From positions 1 through 64,000 of the forward strand of contig CALCIE010000087.1 in assembly GCA_937907425.1 (NCBI GenBank): a stretch of 64,000 nucleotides of DNA. Reading direction: 5' to 3'. Position numbers and translations under genes: made by a program. This document shows, one piece after another, positions 24,019 through 32,887 of this stretch. Source of the stretch: ZC4RG42 sp003242425. GTDB lineage: Bacteria; Pseudomonadota; Gammaproteobacteria; Burkholderiales; SG8-39. How positions within the stretch are numbered: the first letter of the stretch is position 1; every line of letters begins with the position of its first letter. The notes beneath the pieces were generated by a model that did not search any database, was not told the origin of the DNA, and worked only from the letters and a program-made list of their open reading frames with translations.

Positions 24019-25299
24019 ATGAGCAAAGCGATTTACATCGTCGACGGCGCACGCACGCCCTTCCTCAAGTCGAGGAACCGTCCGGGGCCCTTTTCCGCCG
24101 CCGACCTCGCCACGATCGCCGGGCGCGCCCTGTTGTTGCGGCAGCCTTTCGAGCCCCACGAGCTCGACGAAGTGATCCTGGGCTGCGCGGTGCCGGCGCC
24201 GGACGAGATGAACATCGCGCGCGTCGCCGCGCTGCGCATGGGCTGCGGCCGCCGGGTACCGGCCTGGGCCGTCATGCGCAACTGCGCCTCGGGCATGCAG
24301 GCGCTGGATGCCGCCATCGCCAACATGAACGCCGGCCGTTCGCAGCTCGTGCTCGCGGGCGGCGTCGATGCGCTCTCGCGCGCACCGCTGCTGTTCTCCG
24401 AGGGCATGGTGATGTGGCTCTCCAACTTCTACACCGCGAAAACCATCGGCCAGAAGCTCGCGCTGCTGCCCAGGTTCCGGCCGCAATATCTCGCGCCGGT
24501 GATCGGCATCGTGAAGGGCCTCACCGACCCCAACGTCGGTCTCATCATGGGCCAGACGGCGGAGAACCTCGCCTACCGCTTCGGCATCGGCCGCACGGCG
24601 CAGGACGCGTTCGCCGCGCGCAGCCATCAGCGCGTCCTGCAGGCGCAGGAAAACGGCTGGTTGCAGGAGATCGTGCCGATGTACGACGAGCGCGGCAACG
24701 TCTACACCCGCGACGACGGCGTGCGCGCCGATTCGACCGTCGAGAATCTCGCCAAGCTGCAGCCCTTCTTCGACAAGCACTACGGTACGGTGACGGCGGG
24801 CAACAGCTCGCAGATCACCGACGGCGCGGTATGGATGATCCTCGCCACCGAGGAGGCGCTCGATCAATACGGGCTCACGCCCATCGGCCGCATCGTCGAT
24901 ACGCACTGGGCGGCGCTCGATCCCGCGCACATGGGGCTCGGTCCGGTGCACGCCGCAACGCCGCTGCTCGAGGCGAACGGCCTCGGACTCGAAGATATCG
25001 ACGCCTGGGAGATCAACGAGGCCTTCGCCGCGCAGGTGCTGGCCTGCATCGAAGCCTGGAAGGACGAGCGCTACTGCCGCGAAGAGCTGGGCCTCGAGGG
25101 CGCGCTCGGCGAACTGGATATGGACAAGCTCAACATCGACGGCGGCGCCATCGCGCTCGGCCACCCGGTCGGCGCCTCGGGCGCGCGCATCGTGCTGCAC
25201 CTGCTGCACGTGCTCAGGCGCACGGGCGGTCGGCGCGGCATGGCCGCGATCTGCATCGGCGGCGGCCAGGGCGGCGCCATGCTGATCGAGGCGCTTTGA
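24019..25299 (+). CDS. Acetyl-CoA C-acyltransferase (3-ketoacyl-CoA thiolase, FadI type)
   Basis: The 426-residue enzyme is a thiolase. The acylated cysteine lies in VMRNCASGMQALDAA, and the C-terminal half supplies INEAFAAQVLA, the histidine in GGAIALGHPVGASGARIVLHL and the second cysteine in ICIGGGQGGAMLIE. It cleaves 3-ketoacyl-CoA to acetyl-CoA and a shortened acyl-CoA, the last beta-oxidation step. At 426 residues and with an insert around LSNFYTAKTIGQKLALLPRFRP it is nearer to FadI and mitochondrial trifunctional beta subunits than to FadA. It lies 12 bases after fadE and 13 before the alpha-subunit gene, with a GAGGGGACC ribosome site. Confidence 0.94.
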   Translation: MSKAIYIVDGARTPFLKSRNRPGPFSAADLATIAGRALLLRQPFEPHELDEVILGCAVPAPDEMNIARVAALRMGCGRRVPAWAVMRNCASGMQALDAAIANMNAGRSQLVLAGGVDALSRAPLLFSEGMVMWLSNFYTAKTIGQKLALLPRFRPQYLAPVIGIVKGLTDPNVGLIMGQTAENLAYRFGIGRTAQDAFAARSHQRVLQAQENGWLQEIVPMYDERGNVYTRDDGVRADSTVENLAKLQPFFDKHYGTVTAGNSSQITDGAVWMILATEEALDQYGLTPIGRIVDTHWAALDPAHMGLGPVHAATPLLEANGLGLEDIDAWEINEAFAAQVLACIEAWKDERYCREELGLEGALGELDMDKLNIDGGAIALGHPVGASGARIVLHLLHVLRRTGGRRGMAAICIGGGQGGAMLIEAL

Positions 25300-25312
25300 G
25301 GGGGACGAGAAC

Positions 25313-27289
25313 ATGAATGAGGAAAACACCCTGATACCGCCGGCTGCCGGCAGCGAGGCGAGCTACCGGCACTGGCGCATGGAGACCGACCGCGACGGTC
25401 TGGTGTGGCTCACGCTCGACAAGGCGGGCAGCTCGACCAACACGCTGAGCCGCGAGGTGCTGGACGAGTTCGAATCCATCCTCGACGGCTTCATCGCCCG
25501 CAATCCGCGCGGTCTCATCATCCGCTCCGGCAAGGAGAAAGGCTTCATCGCCGGCGCGGACATCAACGAATTCGACGACATCGACAAGCCGGAAGTCGCG
25601 GTCGCGTTGATGCGGCGCGGCTGGGATCTGTTCAACAAGCTCGCCGCGGTGCGCTTTCCCACGCTTGCGCTGGTGCGCGGTTTCTGCATGGGCGGCGGCC
25701 TGGAACTGGCGCTCGCCTGCCGCTACCGCATCGCGGTCGACGATCCCTCCACGCGTTTCGCGCTGCCCGAAGTGATGCTCGGCATCCTGCCCGGCTGGGG
25801 CGGCGTGAAACGCCTCACCGGTGTGGTCGGTCCGACGGCGGGCCTCGACATGATGCTCACCGGCCGCGCCGTCGATGCGCGCCGCGCCAAACAGATCGGG
25901 CTCGTCGATGCCAGCGTGCCGCCCCGGGTGATGGAGAACAGCGCGCGCGTAATGCTGGTGCGTGGCAATCCGCCGCGTGAATTACCGCTCGTCCAGCGTC
26001 TGCTCGACGGGCCGCTGCGCAACGTCGCGGCGCGCTTCGCGCTCAAGCAACTGGAACGCAAGGCGCGGCGCGAACACTATCCCGCGCCCTACGCGATCCT
26101 CGAGCTGTGGCAGAAGTACGACGGCGATCCCTTCGCGCCGCCGCCGCACGACCCGGCCTCGATCGCCTATCTGGTCCAGCATCCGACGACGAAGAACCTC
26201 ATCCGCGTGTTCCATTTGCAGGAGCGGCTGAAATCGCTCGGCAAGGGCATCGGCTTCGAGGCGAAGCACGTGCATGTCATCGGCGCCGGCACGATGGGCG
26301 GCGATATCGCCGCGGTCTGCGCGCTGCGCGGCCTCACCGTGACGCTGCAGGACACCGCGCCCGAACGCCTCGGGCCGGCGATGAAACGCGCTGCGGAGCT
26401 CTTCAGGAAACGCATCCGCGACCGCTTGCGCGCGCGCGATGCGATGGACCGTCTCATCCCCGATCTCGCGGGCGACGGCATTCGCCGCGCCGACGTCGTC
26501 ATCGAAGCGGTGGTGGAAAACCTGCAGGTGAAGCAGGAGCTGTTCGCGCGCATCGAGGCGCAGGCGAAGCCCGGCGCCATCCTCGCGACCAACACCTCCA
26601 GCCTCAAGCTCGCCGACATCGGCGCGCAGATGCGCGATCCTTCGCGGCTCGTCGGCCTGCATTTCTTCAATCCGGTGCCGCAGATGATGCTGGTGGAAGT
26701 GGTCTCGGGCACCGGCACCGATCCCGAGTGGGCGCGGCGCGCGCTCGCTTTCGTGCGTCAGATCGACAAGCTGCCGCTGCCGACGAAGGACACCGCGGGC
26801 TTCCTCGTCAACCGCGTGCTGATGCCCTACATGCTCAACGCCTTCCGCATGGTGGACGAGGGCCTTGCGCCAGAAACCGTCGACAAGGCCGCGGAACAGT
26901 TCGGCATGCCGATGGGGCCGATCACGCTGGCCGATACGGTGGGCCTGGACATCTGCGCAGTGGTGGGCAAACAGCTCGTACCGGAAGCCGCGCCGCCGCG
27001 CAAGCTGAGCCAGCTCGTCGAAGCGGGCAAACTCGGCAAGAAAAGCGGCGAAGGCTTCTACCGCTGGCACGAGGGCAAGCCGGTGAAAGGGCCGGCGGGC
27101 CACGTCGACGAGACGCTGATCCGGCGGCTCCTCACGCCCTATCTCGATGAGGCGCGCCGCGCGGTGGAGGAAGGCATCGTCGCCGACGCGGATCTCGCCG
27201 ATGCCGGGCTGATCTTCGGCACCGGTTTCGCGCCCTTCCGCGGCGGGCCATTGCATTACGCTCGCAGCCTCGAACAGGAGCAGCACTGA
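25313..27289 (+). CDS. Multifunctional enoyl-CoA hydratase/3-hydroxyacyl-CoA dehydrogenase (FadB/FadJ type)
   Basis: The 658-residue protein joins two enzymes. The N-terminal crotonase domain has SGKEKGFIAGADINEFD, the glutamate in MGGGLELALACRYRIA and the second glutamate in ALPEVMLGILPGWGG, so both hydratase catalytic residues are kept. The dehydrogenase starts near residue 320 with HVIGAGTMGGDIAAVCALRG and carries the catalytic histidine in LVGLHFFNPVPQMMLVEVV, followed by KDTAGFLVNRVLMPYM. It performs hydration and NAD-dependent oxidation in beta-oxidation, probably in complex with the preceding thiolase. It is about 60 residues shorter than FadB. The stop overlaps the thioesterase start by one base. 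Confidence 0.94.
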   Translation: MNEENTLIPPAAGSEASYRHWRMETDRDGLVWLTLDKAGSSTNTLSREVLDEFESILDGFIARNPRGLIIRSGKEKGFIAGADINEFDDIDKPEVAVALMRRGWDLFNKLAAVRFPTLALVRGFCMGGGLELALACRYRIAVDDPSTRFALPEVMLGILPGWGGVKRLTGVVGPTAGLDMMLTGRAVDARRAKQIGLVDASVPPRVMENSARVMLVRGNPPRELPLVQRLLDGPLRNVAARFALKQLERKARREHYPAPYAILELWQKYDGDPFAPPPHDPASIAYLVQHPTTKNLIRVFHLQERLKSLGKGIGFEAKHVHVIGAGTMGGDIAAVCALRGLTVTLQDTAPERLGPAMKRAAELFRKRIRDRLRARDAMDRLIPDLAGDGIRRADVVIEAVVENLQVKQELFARIEAQAKPGAILATNTSSLKLADIGAQMRDPSRLVGLHFFNPVPQMMLVEVVSGTGTDPEWARRALAFVRQIDKLPLPTKDTAGFLVNRVLMPYMLNAFRMVDEGLAPETVDKAAEQFGMPMGPITLADTVGLDICAVVGKQLVPEAAPPRKLSQLVEAGKLGKKSGEGFYRWHEGKPVKGPAGHVDETLIRRLLTPYLDEARRAVEEGIVADADLADAGLIFGTGFAPFRGGPLHYARSLEQEQH

Positions 27290-27684
27290 TGGAAGAGAAG
27301 GTTTCCCTGCCCGCCGACCGCGAACCGACGCTGCGCGTCGTGCCGATGCCGGCCGACGCCAACCAGCATGGCGACATCTTCGGCGGCTGGATCATGTCGC
27401 ACGTGGACATCGCCGGCGCCGTGGTGGCGGCCCAACGCGCGCGCGGGCCGGTGGCCACCGTGGCGGTACAGTCCTTCGTCTTCCGCCAGCCGGTGCAGAT
27501 CGGCGATCTGCTGTCCTTCTATACGGAGATCCTGCGCATCGGCACGACCTCCATCACCGTGCGCGTGGAGGTTTATGCGCAACGCAATCCCGAGGATATC
27601 GAAGTGGTGCGCGTGACCGAGGCGACGCTGACCTATGTCGCGCTGGGACCGGACAAGCGGCCGCGGCCGGTGCCCAAGGACTGA
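27289..27684 (+). CDS. Hotdog acyl-CoA thioesterase, YciA-like
   Basis: The 131-residue protein has the YciA/BFIT thioesterase signature: LRVVPMPADANQHGDIFGGWIMSHVDIAGAVVAAQRARG, where Asn-x-x-Gly-x-x-Phe-Gly-Gly and the aspartate of HVDIAG form the active site, followed by VAVQSFVFRQPVQIGDLLSFYTEI. It hydrolyses acyl-CoA in the cytoplasm and works as a hexamer in known relatives. It is the last gene of the psrA-fadE operon, with its ATG overlapping the previous stop (TGATG). A role in relieving acyl-CoA build-up during fatty-acid breakdown is likely from context. Confidence 0.92.
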   Translation: MEEKVSLPADREPTLRVVPMPADANQHGDIFGGWIMSHVDIAGAVVAAQRARGPVATVAVQSFVFRQPVQIGDLLSFYTEILRIGTTSITVRVEVYAQRNPEDIEVVRVTEATLTYVALGPDKRPRPVPKD

Positions 27685-27773
27685 ATCGGGGACTGAGAAG
27701 CGCACGGCACCTCTCGACGTAAAGCGGCGCAAGCCCGACAATCCGGGCACGGGGCAAACCGGAACAGGACCGA

Positions 27774-28439
27774 ATGGCTTCCAAGGATCTCGACATCGAG
27801 GCGCGCGGCGAGCGGCTGGTGCTGCTTCCTGAACGCGCGGTGTACTGGCCCAAGCGCCACACCCTGCTGGTGGCCGATGCCCATTTCGGCAAGGCAAGCC
27901 TGCGCGCCGACGGCACGCCTTCCTCGCGCGGCACCTTGAACGAATCCCTGGCGCGCCTGGACGCCATCCTGGCGCGCCACCCGGTGAAGCAGATCATTTT
28001 CCTGGGCGATTTCCTGCACGAGGAGAAAGGACGCGAGCCGGCCACCTTCGAGAAGCTGCAAAGCTGGCGCGAACGCCATCCCGACCTGGAGCTCATGCTG
28101 GTGCGCGGCAGCCGCGACACCCACACTGGCGATCCGCCCAAGTCGCTGCGCGTGCAGGTGGTGGACGAGTGCTATCCCTTCGATCCCTTCGCGCTCTGTC
28201 ACGAGCCGGCCGAAGCGGTACGCCGTTTCGCCATCGCAGGCTATCTGCATCCGGTCTTCGCCCTGCGCGGGCGCGCCAACGAAAGGCTGCGTCTGCCCTG
28301 CTTCTGGTTCAGCGAAAACTTCGCGGTGCTGCCGGCCTTCGGTTCCTTCTCAGGCGGCTATCTCATCGAACGCCGGCCGGGCGACCGGGTCTTCCTGATC
28401 GCCGACAACGAAATCCTCGCGGTGGAGCCGCTGAAGTGA
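27774..28439 (+). CDS. pdeM: PdeM-like metallophosphoesterase with altered metal-site motifs
   Basis: The 221-residue protein is collinear with PdeM, the ligase-associated DNA-damage-response phosphoesterase: LLVADAHFGKASLRADG, IIFLGDFLHEEKGREP, ALCHEPAE and LRLPCFWFSENFAVLPAFGSFSGG. Two conserved metal motifs differ. The usual GNHD is GSRD (VRGSRDTHTG) and the usual AGHLHP is AGYLHP, so an asparagine and two histidines that normally bind metal or phosphate are replaced. The first motif (DAH), GDF and CHEP are kept. PdeM normally travels with an Lhr-type helicase, an exonuclease and an ATP-dependent ligase; none is in the window. Activity is therefore doubtful. Its stop overlaps the next start as TGATG. 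Confidence 0.85.
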   Translation: MASKDLDIEARGERLVLLPERAVYWPKRHTLLVADAHFGKASLRADGTPSSRGTLNESLARLDAILARHPVKQIIFLGDFLHEEKGREPATFEKLQSWRERHPDLELMLVRGSRDTHTGDPPKSLRVQVVDECYPFDPFALCHEPAEAVRRFAIAGYLHPVFALRGRANERLRLPCFWFSENFAVLPAFGSFSGGYLIERRPGDRVFLIADNEILAVEPLK

Positions 28440-29020
28440 TGGAAACGGCGGACGGGCTCCTCCCTTTGGCGGAATTGCTGCTCGGCCGCCCTGCCGATCC
28501 GGAGGAAGGCCGTACCGCCGCGCTGCTGGCGGGACTCGCCGCGGAACGCGAGCGCCTCGGCAAGGCGCCCTATCTCGTCGTGCTGCACAGCGAGATCTAC
28601 GGCGAGGACGGCCTCGCGCAGCGGCTTCATCTGCTCGAAGCCGCGACGACGCCGGAAGGGGCCAAGGCCCGCATGGAAACGGCCATGGCGACGCTCATGG
28701 AAGCGCGCGTGCGCATCGAAGGCCGCTGGCAGGTTGCGCGTCTGCACGAACCGCTGCCGCTGCCTCCGGCGGATGCGAACGGAGCGTTGCGCAGCCTGTA
28801 CGTCGATGCGTTCGAAATACGCGCCGAAGCCTTCGAGCGCGAACACCACTGCTTTCGCGTGATCGGGAGCTTCGGGGACTGGATCGTGGACCGGCCGCTG
28901 ATCGAATTCTTCGGGCCGCTTGCGCCCTGCCTGAGCGAATACTTCGCCGGGCTGGGCAGCGCGTTGCTGGAAGGCGAGGAACTGCCGGACCCGCTCGCGC
29001 CGCGACAGGTCGCGCCCTGA
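28439..29020 (+). CDS. Conserved hypothetical protein downstream of pdeM
   Basis: The 193-residue product is not one I recognise. It is soluble, mildly acidic and has no signal peptide. Visible stretches are a helical N-terminus (LPLAELLLGRPADPEEGRTAALLAGLAAERERLG), YLVVLHSEIYGEDGLAQRLHLLEAATTPEGAKARMETAMATLMEARVRIEG and a C-terminal FRVIGSFGDWIVDRPLIEFFGPLAPCLSEYFAGLG. It shares a one-base TGATG overlap with pdeM, so the two are translationally coupled and probably act together. The frame continues upstream inside pdeM, but ATG 28439 is the natural start. No catalytic motif is evident. Confidence 0.75.
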   Translation: METADGLLPLAELLLGRPADPEEGRTAALLAGLAAERERLGKAPYLVVLHSEIYGEDGLAQRLHLLEAATTPEGAKARMETAMATLMEARVRIEGRWQVARLHEPLPLPPADANGALRSLYVDAFEIRAEAFEREHHCFRVIGSFGDWIVDRPLIEFFGPLAPCLSEYFAGLGSALLEGEELPDPLAPRQVAP

Positions 29021-29023
29021 ACG

Positions 29024-29218
29024 CTAGTCCTGTCCGCCGCCACGCCGGCGCGCCTGCCAGCGTTCGGGCAGGAAAGCGAGCAGCGCCACCGCCGCGATGA
29101 TGAGCAACAGGGTCACGACCATCTGCAGGAAGGTGTAGTTGGGCGCATCGCGTCCCACGAACCAGCCGGCGATCACCCCGCCCGCGATGGAGAACAGCCT
29201 CAACAGCCAGCCCAGCAT
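29024..29218 (-). CDS. Small two-helix membrane protein
   Basis: This 64-residue protein consists of two hydrophobic helices, LRLFSIAGGVIAGWFVG and LQMVVTLLLIIAAVALLAFL, joined by a short polar loop and ending in a basic tail RWQARRRGGGQD. No family is recognised. It lies convergent to the preceding gene (3 bases between stops) and upstream of the sensor kinase stop by 52 bases in the opposite sense of reading, so it may be expressed alone or as read-through from the kinase operon. Confidence 0.65.
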   Translation of the reverse strand: MLGWLLRLFSIAGGVIAGWFVGRDAPNYTFLQMVVTLLLIIAAVALLAFLPERWQARRRGGGQD

Positions 29219-29270
29219 GCTTGCAATTCCGTGTAGGGACCGGGCGCCAGTCTAACACCCGGCGTGCGCG

Positions 29271-31838
29271 CTAGGCGGCGCTGGACGCGCGGGCGCGCCG
29301 GACCGCTGCTTCGGCAAGCAGGGCGCTCAGGCGCTCGAAGTCCGGCGGCTTGGGCAGATGATGGTCGAAGCCCGCCTGCGCGGCCTTCTCGCGGTCGTGT
29401 TCGCTGGCATAGCCGGTGATGGCGACGAGGAAGACGTTCCTGAGCGTCTCGTCGGCACGTATGCAGCGCGCCACTTCGTAGCCGTCCATCACCGGCAGGC
29501 CGATGTCGCACAGCAGCACCTCGGGCCGGAACATGCGCGCGACTTCCAATCCCTCGCGGGCGTCGTGCACCGCGCGCACCTCGTGTCCTTCGGCGCTCAA
29601 CGCGACCGAGAGGGACATCGCCACGTCGACGTTGTCTTCGATGATCAGGATGCGGCAGCGCGGCGCTTCCACCTGCAATGCGCCTTGTGGTTCGGACGGC
29701 TGCCAGTCGGCCGGCATCTCGATGAGCGGCAGCCGCACGGTGAAGCGTGCGCCGCGTCCGGGGCCGTCGCTGTGCGCCTCGACGGTGCCCCGATGCAATT
29801 CGACCAGGGCCTTCACCAGGGCCAGGCCCAGCCCGAGGCCGCCGTTGACGCGCGGGCCGCCGTTGCCGATCTGGGTAAAGGGCCGGAACAGCCGGTCGAA
29901 AGCCGCGGGATCGATGCCGATGCCTTCGTCGATCACGTCCAGTTGCGCCACGCCGCAGTCGGCGCGCAGACGCACTGTGACGCGACGGCCTTCGTCGGTG
30001 AACTTGGCGGCGTTGTCCGCCAGGTTGCCGATGATCTGGCACAGCCGTGCCCGGTCGCCGTCCACCAGCAGCGGCCCCTCAGGCAACTCGGCCGCGAGGG
30101 CGATGCGCGCGCGCTCGAACGTGGCGCGATGGTCCTCCAGGCAATCGCGCACCAGTTGCACGAGGTCGAGCGTCTCGCGCTTGAGCGTCACCTTGCCGCG
30201 CGTCACCCGCGTCACGTCGAGCAGGTCGTCGATCAGGCGGTTGAGCTGCCGGGTCTGGCGCTCGATGATCGCCTGTGCCGCCGCGGCCTGGCTGTTGTCC
30301 ACGTCCGGGCGCGACAGCACGAACAGGCTGTTGGAGATGCCGGCCAACGGATTGCGCAGTTCGTGCGCGAGCAGACCGAGGAACTCGGTCTTGCGCCGGT
30401 CGGCCTCGGTCAGCAATTCGGCGTGGCGGCGCAATTGCTCGGCCTGTTCCGCGAGCTGTTCGTTCTGGGTGCGGATCTCCTCGCTCTGCGCCTGCAATTC
30501 CTCGTTCTGCGCCTGCAGCTCCTCGTTCTGCGCCTGGATGCGCCGGCTCTGTTCCGACAGCTCGTCGAGCAACTGCTCGATCCGCTCGTAGGCCCTGACG
30601 TTGTGCAGACCGACGCCGAGCTGCGCGCAGGCGTCTTCGAGGAATCCCACCGCATCCTCGTCCAGCGTGCGCAGCGTCGCCACCAGCAGTACGCCGATCA
30701 CCTCCTGACGGAAGACGATGGGAAGGGCCGTCACCTCGCGCGGCGGCGCTTCGTCGTAACCGATGCGCACGCTGAACGGCGCATCGCGCGGGATGTCGCG
30801 CATGCGCACGGTGCGCCGTTCCAGCGCCGCCTGCCCCGGCAAACCTTCGCCGACGGGCAAGGCCCGGGCCGTGGCGCCGTGCGTGGCGACAGGTTCGAGC
30901 ATGCCCCCCTCGTTCCAGTACAGCACGCCGATCTCGGCCCGGACGTAAGCGACGATCGCACGCAAGGCCATGGAGGCCACTTCGGCGCGGTCGAGGCTGG
31001 TCGCCGAGGCGCGCGCCACCTGCCGGTCGGCGGCGAGCCGCTGTTCGCGCTGCTCCAGTGCGATCGCCGCGATGCCGAAGGCATGGCCGATGCGTGCCAT
31101 CTCGTTGTCGGCGAGTTCGCCGCTGCGCGCGCTTTCGCCCAATGCGAGCGCGGGCTTCCAGTCGCCGTTCTTGAGCGCCGTGGCGATCTCCACCAGTTCC
31201 CTGGCGGGTCTGCGTACCGACTGGGTGATCAGCCAGGCGAGCACCACGAAGCACAGCAGGCTGAGGAGGCCGGTAGTGATCAGGCCGCGCTGCACCCGCC
31301 TCTGCGCCGCAATCATTTCCGCGATGGCGCCGTCGGTGTTCGCCATCTGCCGCACGACGAACTGTTCGGTCAGGGCGATCAGCGACTCGCGCATGGCCTG
31401 CACATGAGCCTCGGCGTCGATGTCGACGAGGCCGTTGCGTCGCCGCTCCACGATGCCCGTCGTCGCCGCCAGATAATCCTCCATGACCGGCGACAGCTCG
31501 CTCAGCAAGGTGCGGTCGCCGTCGTTCATCGGCATGGCGGCGAGTTCGCGCATCAGCTCGCGCGCTTCGGCCACCGACGATTCGAAGCGCGTCAGGCGCC
31601 TGGTGTCGGGCGTCAGCATGTAGGCGCGCAACGCGATGCCTACTTGCAGGATGCGATGCTCGAGCGTATAGGCCGCATCGGTAAGCGGCCGGCTGAACGT
31701 CGAGAAGCGGCGCTGCGCCTGCACGCTGTCCTGATGCCAGACATAGATACTGCCGAGCAGCGCGCCGAGCAACACCAGCAGCGCGCCGAAGCCGATGATC
31801 ATGCGCCGGGCGATGGTGGGCCCCTGGAAGCGATTCAT
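29271..31838 (-). CDS. Hybrid sensor histidine kinase/response regulator
   Basis: The 855-residue protein has, in order: a membrane helix (about 13-35), a four-helix CHASE3-like periplasmic domain (about 40-175), a second helix (GLLSLLCFVVLAWLI), HAMP, a GAF domain (about 260-415), a coiled coil built on repeats of QAQNEEL, a HisKA domain with His492 in LLAHELRNPL, an ATPase domain (NLADNAAKF, DEGIGI, GLGLGLAL) and a C-terminal receiver (about 727-842) with Asp778 in LCDIGLP and Lys830. All catalytic residues are present. The signal is unknown. ATG 31838 overlaps the cheR stop as ATGA, so the kinase and CheR form one unit. No separate output regulator is adjacent. Confidence 0.93.
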   Translation of the reverse strand: MNRFQGPTIARRMIIGFGALLVLLGALLGSIYVWHQDSVQAQRRFSTFSRPLTDAAYTLEHRILQVGIALRAYMLTPDTRRLTRFESSVAEARELMRELAAMPMNDGDRTLLSELSPVMEDYLAATTGIVERRRNGLVDIDAEAHVQAMRESLIALTEQFVVRQMANTDGAIAEMIAAQRRVQRGLITTGLLSLLCFVVLAWLITQSVRRPARELVEIATALKNGDWKPALALGESARSGELADNEMARIGHAFGIAAIALEQREQRLAADRQVARASATSLDRAEVASMALRAIVAYVRAEIGVLYWNEGGMLEPVATHGATARALPVGEGLPGQAALERRTVRMRDIPRDAPFSVRIGYDEAPPREVTALPIVFRQEVIGVLLVATLRTLDEDAVGFLEDACAQLGVGLHNVRAYERIEQLLDELSEQSRRIQAQNEELQAQNEELQAQSEEIRTQNEQLAEQAEQLRRHAELLTEADRRKTEFLGLLAHELRNPLAGISNSLFVLSRPDVDNSQAAAAQAIIERQTRQLNRLIDDLLDVTRVTRGKVTLKRETLDLVQLVRDCLEDHRATFERARIALAAELPEGPLLVDGDRARLCQIIGNLADNAAKFTDEGRRVTVRLRADCGVAQLDVIDEGIGIDPAAFDRLFRPFTQIGNGGPRVNGGLGLGLALVKALVELHRGTVEAHSDGPGRGARFTVRLPLIEMPADWQPSEPQGALQVEAPRCRILIIEDNVDVAMSLSVALSAEGHEVRAVHDAREGLEVARMFRPEVLLCDIGLPVMDGYEVARCIRADETLRNVFLVAITGYASEHDREKAAQAGFDHHLPKPPDFERLSALLAEAAVRRARASSAA
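30464..30537 (-). repeat. Short tandem repeats coding the kinase coiled coil
   Basis: Three near-identical 21-base units encode QAQNEEL, QAQNEEL and QAQSEEI in the linker before HisKA. Each unit is a full heptad, so gain or loss of a unit would keep both reading frame and helix register. Confidence 0.7.
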
Positions 31839-32707
31839 CGCTCTCCTTCCCGTCCGCCTTGCAGCCGGCGAAAGACCTGCGTCTTGGCCCCACATGGCGC
31901 ATAGCGCTCTACATATTCCGGCAGCGGCCATTCGGCCTCGCCGAGACACAGGTAGCCGTCGCCGCGCAGCGCCTCGTCGAGTGTCGCGAAGGCCCGACGC
32001 TGCGCCTCCCGCTCGAAATAGATCAGCACGTTCCTGCAGCAGATCAGATCGTAGAAGCGCGCCGCCGGGGGCGGCGCATCACCGAGATCGTGGCGAAAGA
32101 AGCGCACACGCTCGCGCGCCGCCGCGGGTACGCGGTATCGTTGCGCGCCCGCCGCTTCCAACTGCGCCGCCAGACCGGCCGGCAGTTCGTCGAAAGCCTC
32201 CCGGCGATACACGCCTTCGCGGGCAACCGCCAACGCCGCCGGGTCGATGTCGCTCGCCTCGACCTTGCCGGGCAGCCGCGCCGCCTCGAGCAGCATGGCC
32301 AGCGTGTAGGCTTCCTCCCCGCATCCGCAGCCGGCGCTCCAGATGCGCAAGGGCTGTCTGCGACAAGCGAGCCAGGGAAGCACTTCTTCGGCCAGCACAT
32401 CGAAGGTGCAGGCGTTGCGGTAGAAACGGCTGACCTTGATGGTGAGACGTTCCAGCAGCCGCATGCTCTCGGCCTCGTCGGCCTGCAAGCGCGCCCAGTA
32501 GTCCTGCAGCGAGCGCACGCCGATGCTCAGCATGCGGTTGTGGATGCGACGACTGATTGTTGGGCGACGGTATTGCGCGAAATCGACGCCCGTCTGCTGG
32601 CGGACGAGGCGGAGGATGCCCTCAATCAAAGTGTGGTCATTCTGCGACGAGCATTCCGAGCGGGACGGCGTGGCCGTACAGCGCGGTTCGTCTTGCGACA
32701 CCAGCAT
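31835..32707 (-). CDS. cheR: CheR-type protein-glutamate methyltransferase
   Basis: The 290-residue protein has the CheR N-terminal helical domain (LRLVRQQTGVDFAQYRRPTISRRIHNRM) and SAM-binding domain with LRIWSAGCGCGEEAYTLAMLL, EASDIDPAALAVAREGVY, FRHDLGD and DLICCRNVLIYFE. CheR methylates glutamates of chemoreceptors. Here it is paired with a hybrid kinase rather than with cheB, cheA or receptors, as in signalling modules outside chemotaxis. The residues SRFYRN retain the typical FFR-N-like motif with F to Y change. The start ATG 32707 has only a weak ribosome site. Confidence 0.9.
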   Translation of the reverse strand: MLVSQDEPRCTATPSRSECSSQNDHTLIEGILRLVRQQTGVDFAQYRRPTISRRIHNRMLSIGVRSLQDYWARLQADEAESMRLLERLTIKVSRFYRNACTFDVLAEEVLPWLACRRQPLRIWSAGCGCGEEAYTLAMLLEAARLPGKVEASDIDPAALAVAREGVYRREAFDELPAGLAAQLEAAGAQRYRVPAAARERVRFFRHDLGDAPPPAARFYDLICCRNVLIYFEREAQRRAFATLDEALRGDGYLCLGEAEWPLPEYVERYAPCGAKTQVFRRLQGGREGER

Positions 32708-32887
32708 GGGCTATCCCGTGTAAAAGCCTCGTGTCCGCCCGGCCGGACGAACCTCCTCACCCGGCCAAGTTTAATCGGCCGAGACGGGATGCGATTGCAA
32801 AAGGGTTTTGCGATATAGGAAAAAACTCCGCAACACGCTGCATTCCTGCGCCATGACGCGGTATGCCGTATCGGATGCGGCGCGTGC

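Noticed and set aside
29358..31904. 848-residue open frame antisense to the hybrid kinase
   Set aside because: It mirrors codon bias of the kinase gene; the composition is His/Arg/Gln-rich and no domain is present.
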